A DNA stretch of 64,000 nucleotides. Source: CAWKEY01 sp963696315 (lineage in GTDB: Bacteria; Pseudomonadota; Gammaproteobacteria; Methylococcales; Methylomonadaceae). The stretch is from assembly GCA_963696315.1 (NCBI GenBank), contig CAVOJU010000003.1, positions 41,457 through 105,456 of the forward strand, given 5' to 3'. Position 1 is the stretch's first letter. Every line of letters begins with the position of its first letter. The notes below the pieces were generated by a model. That model was not told the DNA's origin and searched no databases. It saw only the letters and a program-made list of their open reading frames with translations. The translations under genes were made by a program, and so were the position numbers. This document shows, in pieces, positions 57,905 through 64,000 of the stretch.

Positions 57905-57941
57905 AACCTCCCTTCGCCTTCGGCACCGGGAGGTTTTTTTT
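57905..57941 (+). terminator. Rho-independent terminator on + strand
   Basis: Arms AACCTCCC / GGGAGGTT surround a 15-base loop, with a T-tract of eight. It may end the PilZ gene transcript or the small hydrophobic frame upstream of it. Confidence 0.8.
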
Positions 57942-57987
57942 GCCTGAAATACAGTAACAAGCTTCCGGACTCACTAACATTGGGTTT

Positions 57988-58542
57988 TTAGGGCTTGTCA
58001 GGCAGTCTGGCCAGCCAGTCCTGGATTTTGTCGCCCGCTTGCCGTGTCAAGTCTGCAAAAGCACTGACGGCCCCCGCCGCATCGGCCGTCTGCGTCACTT
58101 TTTCCAGGCTGATTTCCTGAGCAGCAAGCAGTATTTTATTGTCAGACGCAAAAGCCTCTACATAAAAACGCAGCAGCGCCCGCGCCTTATCAGGTGCGTC
58201 AAATTGCTGTTCAAAGTCAAGCAAGCGAATATGCAAAGCATAATTCAGTATTTTTCCGCTAGCAGCAAGCTGCTGTTCAAACAATTCCGGCGGCGGCGCA
58301 AGCCAACGATCCAGGGTATAAAATCTGACCTGCGTGGGCGCCGCGTATAGCAGTCGATACCGAATACGAGTGTCCCTTAGCCATTTTGGCGCGTTTACGG
58401 TAACCAGCGTATTATCAGCCTGTTTGCCTAACGGCACTGAAACTGACACGCCAAAATCATGCAGCGCTGGTTGTTGCCTAGGCCCAAGACTACAGCCGGC
58501 TGCTGTCATGATGAGTGGAATGAGCAAAATTCTAATATTCAT
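57988..58542 (-). CDS. ABC-type transport auxiliary lipoprotein (PqiC/DUF330-like)
   Basis: A 184-residue outer-membrane lipoprotein. The signal peptide ends in lipobox TAAGC (Cys about residue 17). The mature part shows the PqiC-like fold: IRYRLLYAAPTQVRFYTLDRWLAPP and LLAAQEISLEKV. Such lipoproteins dock inner-membrane MCE complexes to the outer membrane. It overlaps the MlaD-like gene by 4 bp (ATGA) and is the last gene of the operon. Confidence 0.85.
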   Translation of the reverse strand: MNIRILLIPLIMTAAGCSLGPRQQPALHDFGVSVSVPLGKQADNTLVTVNAPKWLRDTRIRYRLLYAAPTQVRFYTLDRWLAPPPELFEQQLAASGKILNYALHIRLLDFEQQFDAPDKARALLRFYVEAFASDNKILLAAQEISLEKVTQTADAAGAVSAFADLTRQAGDKIQDWLARLPDKP

Positions 58543-59453
58543 CGCGGCTCCTTATAGCCCGGCTCGCCTGGCCCCGGCGCTTGTTGATAAGGGCCGAGCA
58601 GTAACGATTGGGGTTCATGCTCCAGCATCTCGGCGACCCGTTTGACCTGGCTGGAGGTAGACTGCAATTCAGCCAACAACTCGTTAATTTTCGGCAAGGT
58701 TGTTTGCGTCACTTCATTCCCTGCTGTTTTTCCAGTGTCAACAAGGCTGCCGGCTTTTTTACTAAGCCCATGCACTTCTTTAGTCAAGACCCGCAGGTCT
58801 TCAGCCAAAATATCGATGTGTTTTAAGGTTTGGCTGGCATCGCTGCTGAGTTTGGGTATTCCTGCCAAAGCCTTGTCAACGCTAGCCTGCAAGGCATGCA
58901 GTTTATCGGTCAACGTTTTCAGGTTGCCCAAAATATCGCCGATATTTTTCTCATTTTCATCACTTAACAGGGTGCTAAGACGCCCCATGAGATGCTCGGC
59001 TTTTTTCAGCAAATCCTCGCCGGTATTCATCAGCTTATCGGTCAGGGACGGCGCCAGAGGAATACGATTCAAGGGATTCTGCCCGGGTGGCAATGGCGTG
59101 GCAATATTGCCCGAATCTTCCAATTGAATCTGCGTCAAACCGGTCACGCCCTTGTACCTTAAAGTGGCGTAAACGCCGCGCGTCAGGACAATATTTTTAT
59201 CCACTTCAATCGGCACCAGAATAACGCCGCTGTCATCAGGATCAAACTGCACTCTAAGCACTTTGCCTACGGCAATGCCCCGGTAAAAAACGGTGGATTC
59301 AGGATTAAGCCCGGATACGGACTCCCGTGTTGACACCACATAGACATTGCGTTCGCGTTGAAAATTGCCTATCCAATAGACAATTGCCGTTGCCGCCGTC
59401 ACCAGGCTGATCAAAAACAGGCCGGTAATCAGTGCGCGATTATTTCTACCCAT
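58539..59453 (-). CDS. MlaD-like MCE protein
   Basis: A 304-residue protein with one N-terminal transmembrane helix (ALITGLFLISLVTAATAIVYW) and one MCE domain (VSGLNPESTVFYRGIAVGKVLRVQFD). A long coiled-coil C terminus of about 150 residues contains repeated Leu heptads and ends in a Pro/Gly tail. MlaD-family rings channel phospholipids between membranes. GAGG 7 bases upstream supports ATG 59453; this start overlaps the ATPase gene by 8 bp. Confidence 0.9.
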   Translation of the reverse strand: MGRNNRALITGLFLISLVTAATAIVYWIGNFQRERNVYVVSTRESVSGLNPESTVFYRGIAVGKVLRVQFDPDDSGVILVPIEVDKNIVLTRGVYATLRYKGVTGLTQIQLEDSGNIATPLPPGQNPLNRIPLAPSLTDKLMNTGEDLLKKAEHLMGRLSTLLSDENEKNIGDILGNLKTLTDKLHALQASVDKALAGIPKLSSDASQTLKHIDILAEDLRVLTKEVHGLSKKAGSLVDTGKTAGNEVTQTTLPKINELLAELQSTSSQVKRVAEMLEHEPQSLLLGPYQQAPGPGEPGYKEPR

Positions 59454-60228
59454 GACTTGCCTCGTGATATTGAAATACCCGCTCTGCGCGTTTGTTGTGA
59501 AAAAATTCTGCCACAAAAGGATGCTTGCAGTTTAAAACTGAAGCCAATGTGCCGTAAGCCACCAATTGATTATCGGCCAGCACCGCTACCTGAGTACACA
59601 AATCCCGCAATATATCTAAATCATGCGTCACCATCACCACCGTAAAGTTAAGATCCCGATGCAGTTCAGCCAACAAATCAACAAAGTCCTGACTGGAGAT
59701 GGGATCAAGCCCCGAGGTCGGCTCATCAAGCAGCAGCAGACGCGGCTCCAGAATCAGGGTGCGCGCCAGCGCTACGCGCTTGGTCATGCCGCCAGATAAA
59801 TCGGCCGGTTTCAGCCAGGCATCTCGGGCCTCCAGGCCGACACTTTCAAGCTTCATGAACACCAGACGCTTAATGAGCTCCTCGTCTTCAAAGCCGAGCT
59901 CACGCAAAGGGAAAGCGATATTTTCGAAAACGTCGAGCACACTGAATAAGGCGCCCTTCTGGAACAGTACGCCGCAATTGCTGCGCAGACGCTGCCCATG
60001 GCGAGATGAAAGGTTTGTTAATGACTCGCCCATCACGAATATTTCCCCCTCACTGGGGATTTGCAAGCCAATAATTTCGCGTAATAAAGTGGTCTTGCCG
60101 CAACCGGATGCGCCGACCAAGCCGAGGATTTCACCCTGTGGTAATGCCAGATTAATGTCTTGATGGACAATCTTGTCGCCAAAACGTGTCCAGATATGTT
60201 CGAGACGAATTGCGTAAGATTCGCTCAT
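59446..60228 (-). CDS. MlaF-like ABC transporter ATPase
   Basis: A 260-residue nucleotide-binding subunit. Walker A is LVGASGCGKTTLL, the signature LSGGMTKRVALARTL is typical of the MlaF/MkL group, and Walker B is LLLLDEPTSGLDP. The H-loop MVTHDLDIL is intact. It powers phospholipid movement by the MlaE permease. Starts and stops overlap with the permease (ATGA) and MlaD-like genes. Confidence 0.93.
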   Translation of the reverse strand: MSESYAIRLEHIWTRFGDKIVHQDINLALPQGEILGLVGASGCGKTTLLREIIGLQIPSEGEIFVMGESLTNLSSRHGQRLRSNCGVLFQKGALFSVLDVFENIAFPLRELGFEDEELIKRLVFMKLESVGLEARDAWLKPADLSGGMTKRVALARTLILEPRLLLLDEPTSGLDPISSQDFVDLLAELHRDLNFTVVMVTHDLDILRDLCTQVAVLADNQLVAYGTLASVLNCKHPFVAEFFHNKRAERVFQYHEASHG

Positions 60229-61358
60229 GGCATCCCCACATCCATGAAGAGAATAGCAAAAACGGCATCGATCATGATCACCACGGTAATCGCCGCCACT
60301 ACGGAATTAGTGGTTTCGCTGCCCAGACTTTCGGTGTTGGGTTTGATGCGAAAACCAAAATGACAGGCTATCAAGGCAATCATCAGACCAAATACTGCGC
60401 TCTTGCCCAGCCCGATAAAAACATTCAGCAAGGGCACCACATCCGGCAGTTTCTGGAAAAACTGCTGGTAGCTGATATCCAGGGTATTTTGCGCCGAGAA
60501 CATGCCGCCGATCAGCGCCGCCGAGCTAGTCCACACACTCAACAACGGCAAGGCTAAAGTCAATGCCGCCACTTTAGGCAAAATCAGCCGCAGGGAATGA
60601 GAAATACCCATAGCCGACAGCGCGTCCAATTCCTCGGTTACGCGCATGATGCCGATTTGCGCCGTCATCGCCGAACCGGAGCGGCCGGCGACCAGAATGG
60701 CTGCAAGCAAAGGCCCCAATTCACGAATGACACTCAAACCCAAAATGTCAATTATATAAATTTCCGCTCCAAACAGCTTTAATTGCAATGCTGACAAATA
60801 ACTCAGCACAATGCCGATTAAAAATCCCACCAGCGCCGTAATACCCAGAGCCCTCACGCCGGCTTCGTAAATCGTGATGGAAATTTCCGACCAAGGAATA
60901 TCGCGGGGCTGCCGCAACAGGTGCCCTATATCCAGAACCAGTTGTCCCAACAATATCACCAGATCCAGCAGCTGCAGCCAAAAGCCTAGAAGCACATGCC
61001 ATATATAATCAAAAAAAACCACCAAGCCATGAGCTTTAGGTTCCGGCTCTGCAATTTGCTGGCTATTCCAGCGTTCAAATAGTCGCTGATGCTCAGGCCG
61101 CATACGTAATCCGGCGGGTAATTGTTTGCCCCAGTCTTGCCAGAGCATTAACGCGCTGGCGTTGTCCAATACATCAATAGCGCTAACATCCCATTGCACC
61201 GTCTTATCTTCAGCAAACTGCCTGATTTTCCGGCGCAATCCGGGTGCCGTCAGCAAACTGCGCAGATTCCAGCACCCGGACAGCCTGACGCATTGTCGCC
61301 CGTCTGCTTGCGCGCAGACTTCCAGAGCCGGATCTGGAGCAGTATCGGTTATAGCCAT
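60225..61358 (-). CDS. MlaE-like permease with N-terminal STAS-like domain
   Basis: A 377-residue protein. The first 90 or so residues form a STAS-like domain (WDVSAIDVLDNASALMLWQD), fused to an MlaE permease with about five helices. The permease has the conserved ALGITALVGFLIGIVLSYLSA, and VAGRSGSAMTAQIGIMRVTEE cytoplasmic loop. The fused STAS replaces a separate MlaB subunit. It is the first gene of the E-F-D-lipoprotein operon. Confidence 0.92.
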   Translation of the reverse strand: MAITDTAPDPALEVCAQADGRQCVRLSGCWNLRSLLTAPGLRRKIRQFAEDKTVQWDVSAIDVLDNASALMLWQDWGKQLPAGLRMRPEHQRLFERWNSQQIAEPEPKAHGLVVFFDYIWHVLLGFWLQLLDLVILLGQLVLDIGHLLRQPRDIPWSEISITIYEAGVRALGITALVGFLIGIVLSYLSALQLKLFGAEIYIIDILGLSVIRELGPLLAAILVAGRSGSAMTAQIGIMRVTEELDALSAMGISHSLRLILPKVAALTLALPLLSVWTSSAALIGGMFSAQNTLDISYQQFFQKLPDVVPLLNVFIGLGKSAVFGLMIALIACHFGFRIKPNTESLGSETTNSVVAAITVVIMIDAVFAILFMDVGMP

Positions 61359-61765
61359 AACATGAAGACTTTCCCTTGCGATATGATGTGGAAATTATAC
61401 TCTCCCGAGATCGTGAGCCGTGCAGCAATTTATGCGCACACCGAGCCTGGCGCAATCAGGATTGTTACTCAAAGACCTTAACATCCTGACAGGCAAGCCG
61501 ATTGTGTTCGCTTGATTCTGCCCGATTTCAGACAACAACATAAGCTGCGAGCGCTTCTAAAGGGATAAACGACCCTTGAATCAAAAAATCTGCTGCTGAC
61601 AAATAGACATACACACCAATCCCTAAAAACAGCCGCCCAAACGTCCACGCGGGAGCCCTTCCCGCATGACGCTCGATAGTAACAAACCTGTTTTTATAGC
61701 CTGCTTATCGGGCTATACTTTACCCAGCGCATCTCCAACCCAGCACACACAGGTATCCTGACGAC
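61359..61765. other. Intergenic region between mlaE-like gene and mlaA
   Basis: About 400 bp shared by the divergent operon and mlaA. A 6-bp stem (GCGGGA / TCCCGC) around a 5-base loop lies near 61650-61666. No gene is recognised. It presumably contains promoters for both directions. Confidence 0.45.
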
Positions 61766-62767
61766 ATGAAACACCCGATCAAGCCCCGCCTATTGTTGAC
61801 AAGTCTGCTTATCTCAGGCGCACTGGCCGGTTGTGCGAGCACGCCCACCGCCGAAACCCGCTCGACTGACCCCTTGGAAGGCTGGAACCGGGGCGCCCAG
61901 TCGTTTAACGATGATCTCGATGATGCCGTTTTAAAACCCATGGCCAAGGGTTATCTATGGGCAACTTCCGATTCAGTCGATGAAGGCGTGACCAATTTCT
62001 TCAGCAATCTGAATGACATAGGCGTCACCGTCAACGATCTGCTGCAATTTAAAATGCTGCAGGCCGGCATGGATGCCAGTCGTTTTTTGATTAACACCAC
62101 AGCAGGCGTCATCGGTATTTTTGATGTCGCCCAAAAGCTGGATTTACCCAAACACAATGAAGACTTTGGCCAGACCCTGGGCTATTGGGGCATCCCCTCC
62201 GGTCCTTATCTGGTCTTGCCTTTTGCCGGCGCCAGCTCACCCCGCGATGCCGTGGGCATGCTGGGTGATGCCTTGCTGGATCCGACCACCTATGCGTTTT
62301 TGCTGTCCGGCGGCGCTATCAACGCCGTCTCGGTGGCTTCGAGCACACTCGACGTCACCGATACCCGCGCCGGCCTGATGACCACCGAGAAAATCGTCGA
62401 TGAAGGTGCAGTCGATCGTTATGACTTTATCAAGGATTCGTATCAGCAGCATCGCGAATATCTGGTCAATGACGGCAATGTCCCCGAAGATGACGGCTTT
62501 GACCTGCTGGAAGAGGTGAATGCCGAAGCCAGCGATGACAGTAAACCGGTCAGCACGCCCGAAAATCCGGCACCTGTTGACAGCACCCCTAAAGCCATCA
62601 GCCCGGCTGCAAATTCAGCTCCCGTGGTAAGCAACAGTACGCACTTGCCCCCGCCTGAAACAAATCCCGGCGTGGTTGATCACAGCAGCCGCATCAGCCA
62701 AGAGAGCAGCAATCCCCCGCCCGTGACCACCCATTTCCTGGATTTATCGGCGCCCGAAGATCAATAG
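61766..62767 (+). CDS. mlaA: MlaA (VacJ) phospholipid-transport lipoprotein
   Basis: A 333-residue outer-membrane lipoprotein. The lipobox is ALAGC at about residue 23. The VacJ core has DPLEGWNRGAQSFNDDLDDAVLKPMAKGY, FFSNLNDIGVTVNDLLQFK and DFGQTLGYWGIPSGPYLVLPF. It ends in a Pro/Ser-rich tail of about 90 residues. MlaA removes phospholipids from the outer leaflet of the outer membrane. It lies next to an Mla-type transporter on the opposite strand, so retrograde lipid transport is a coherent local theme. Confidence 0.95.
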   Translation: MKHPIKPRLLLTSLLISGALAGCASTPTAETRSTDPLEGWNRGAQSFNDDLDDAVLKPMAKGYLWATSDSVDEGVTNFFSNLNDIGVTVNDLLQFKMLQAGMDASRFLINTTAGVIGIFDVAQKLDLPKHNEDFGQTLGYWGIPSGPYLVLPFAGASSPRDAVGMLGDALLDPTTYAFLLSGGAINAVSVASSTLDVTDTRAGLMTTEKIVDEGAVDRYDFIKDSYQQHREYLVNDGNVPEDDGFDLLEEVNAEASDDSKPVSTPENPAPVDSTPKAISPAANSAPVVSNSTHLPPPETNPGVVDHSSRISQESSNPPPVTTHFLDLSAPEDQ

Positions 62768-62850
62768 CGGTGCCTGGCGCAATTCGAAGGTGGTTAAGCC
62801 AGTCATTACCAGTTTGAATTGGTATTAAATGTCAGACCAAATCCAGCGTT

Positions 62851-63870
62851 TTATATGACAATCTCACGCAACACCGAAGTCGCGTAGCTCCCTGCCGGTA
62901 AGGTAAAACGCAGTTGCAAGATAGCGTCGTTTATAAATTGCCATTGCAAATCCTGTACACAAACCCGTAACGCACGCCTGTCCATGTCCACCTCAGATTT
63001 AAGCAGGCCCTGAACAAGATCAGGGTAGCGCCCAATGACGGCCTGCTCGATGGCCAGTGCATCGGCCGATACGCCCATCTCTCCCCTGCCCCATAACGGC
63101 CCGGTCGGGTGAATAACTTTGGCGGCAACTCGATTGATAATGTCCTGATCCGGCTGCTCCGATTTAAAATAGCTGTGTGACTGGTCGAATACAAAGGTAT
63201 CACCGGCAACGGGCTGATTCCAGTTCCGCTGTTCGACCCGGTACGCCAGCACCTGATTAAACAAATAGGAGCGTGCCGCTGACAGGTAAATGCTGCGTTG
63301 CTCACGCCCTGCTTTCATGCCCTGAAATACACTCAGGGCTTTCGTGACATTTTGCCCTTCATGACCAAAGCGCTGGGTACCGAAATAGTTGGCAATGCCG
63401 TTGACCTTGATCAATTGGAGTTGGGCAATGGTTTTGTCTTTATCACCCTGCCAGTCCCGAATATTCAGCTCAAAGCTGTTGCCCGACAACACGCCCCGCT
63501 TCAATTTTCGGGCATGACGAACGGCATGCAGCACCTTAATGCTGTCTGATTCAAACAGTGACCAGTCGGGATCGGCTTTGCCAGGCAACCAGACGCTGAA
63601 CCATTGCGTGGTCACCGCATGCCGGTCTTTCAATCCGGCATAACTGACATCGCGCTGCCTGACCCCGGCAAACCTGGCCAGTTGCCGGGCCACATATTCG
63701 GTATTTTCGCCGGTTTTCTCTATCTGTAAAAAGGCGTGCTCGCCGGAACCGGATGGCTCAAAAGAGAGATTTTCCCTGACGATAAAATCTTCGGGTATGC
63801 TGCGGATCTTGCCCTGGCCGGAAGGTTGCCCGTAGACGTAGGGCCAGACAGGGATTTTAATGGTTTGCAT
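62851..63870 (-). CDS. truD: tRNA pseudouridine-13 synthase TruD
   Basis: A 339-residue pseudouridine synthase for position 13 of tRNA-Glu. The catalytic Asp lies in VSYAGLKDRHAVTTQWFSV. The IANYFGTQRFG motif and LSGNSFELNIRDW are intact. I start at ATG 63870, which gives the normal size and a typical opening (IPVWPYVYGQPSGQGKIR); an in-frame TTG at 63918 would add 16 residues. Confidence 0.95.
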   Translation of the reverse strand: MQTIKIPVWPYVYGQPSGQGKIRSIPEDFIVRENLSFEPSGSGEHAFLQIEKTGENTEYVARQLARFAGVRQRDVSYAGLKDRHAVTTQWFSVWLPGKADPDWSLFESDSIKVLHAVRHARKLKRGVLSGNSFELNIRDWQGDKDKTIAQLQLIKVNGIANYFGTQRFGHEGQNVTKALSVFQGMKAGREQRSIYLSAARSYLFNQVLAYRVEQRNWNQPVAGDTFVFDQSHSYFKSEQPDQDIINRVAAKVIHPTGPLWGRGEMGVSADALAIEQAVIGRYPDLVQGLLKSEVDMDRRALRVCVQDLQWQFINDAILQLRFTLPAGSYATSVLREIVI

Positions 63871-64000
63871 CAGGACAAGCGATCCGGCTAGTTTTTTAAT
63901 TTTCGAAGGCAAGGACAATTGCCAAGAAGGTTGGTCGTTTCCGGTTAAGAGTCAGAAGGCGATTACTACATTCGTGTAGTATGCTTATTTTCCGATCAAC

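Noticed and set aside
57654..57980. A 108-codon minus-strand frame overlapping a + strand terminator
   Set aside because: It spans the terminator hairpin and has no recognisable similarity, so it is likely a chance frame.
1..64000. CRISPR arrays
   Set aside because: No regularly spaced direct repeats of 23-40 bp with unique spacers were seen, and no cas-like genes.

Overview
The window is a stretch of chromosome from a gammaproteobacterium, most likely a methanotroph of the Methylococcales. That placement is an inference. It rests on the overall resemblance of the proteins, a fabA-fabB unsaturated fatty-acid pair, SelO, TtcA, TruD, Slt and Mla-type genes, and a secreted cytochrome P460, a haem protein known from methane and ammonia oxidisers. 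No methane monooxygenase gene lies in the window. Base composition looks roughly balanced.

Layout. 1-5.1 kb: the 5' part of gyrA, a dienelactone-hydrolase family enzyme, a low-molecular-weight protein tyrosine phosphatase, a TIGR01777 epimerase and a DUF1499 protein. 5.1-14.9 kb: a GAF-like GGDEF protein, a nucleotide-sugar dehydrogenase (TviB type), a Cys-rich MarR regulator divergent from DUF2024, a + strand set (EEP nuclease, CDP-alcohol phosphotransferase, DUF1289, degenerate MBL protein), and a REC-PAS-PAS-GGDEF-EAL protein preceded by a broken histidine-kinase ATPase domain. 15-22.2 kb: selO, a SAM hydrolase, ttcA, fabB, fabA and slt, all on the minus strand. 22.2-28.6 kb: an ABC exporter, a PHP phosphoesterase, a GCS2 ligase, an AstE-like deacylase, a YcgN-type protein and a secreted protein on the plus strand. 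28.7-36.7 kb: a type I restriction-modification locus in the order hsdM, DUF1016-N, hsdS, mntA, hepT, hsdR. 36.9-42.3 kb: aroC, prmB, an HDOD protein, a FliK-like protein and a TPR lipoprotein. 42.7-49 kb: an Hsp70/DUF2760 operon, a spermidine-synthase-like protein, a YgiQ radical SAM protein and tRNA-Thr(TGT). 49.3-57.5 kb: an accessory stretch with an orphan two-TM protein, an exported propeller, DUF2934, tpm, cytochrome P460, a decayed insertion sequence and a PilZ-like protein. 57.6-63.9 kb: a lipid-transport (Mla-type) operon, mlaA and truD.

Reading-frame damage is the most conspicuous property. Several otherwise well-conserved genes (fabB, slt, the ABC exporter, the HDOD protein, probably the PHP gene) carry isolated one-base indels, which is what residual sequencing or assembly errors look like. 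The restriction-modification locus is different. All three hsd genes are broken many times, hsdM holds an inserted 30-bp palindrome that changes frame plus an in-frame TAG, and REP-like repeats sit beside hsdS. Yet the mntA-hepT toxin-antitoxin pair inside the locus keeps intact frames and all key motifs. This suggests restriction has decayed around a toxin-antitoxin module that is still under selection.

Other points of interest are an IS inserted 88 bp upstream of the cytochrome P460 start, a MarR regulator with four C-terminal cysteines paired with DUF2024, a strong + strand terminator in the antisense leader of tviB, and a ligase/deacylase gene pair that may make and trim a gamma-glutamyl-type compound.
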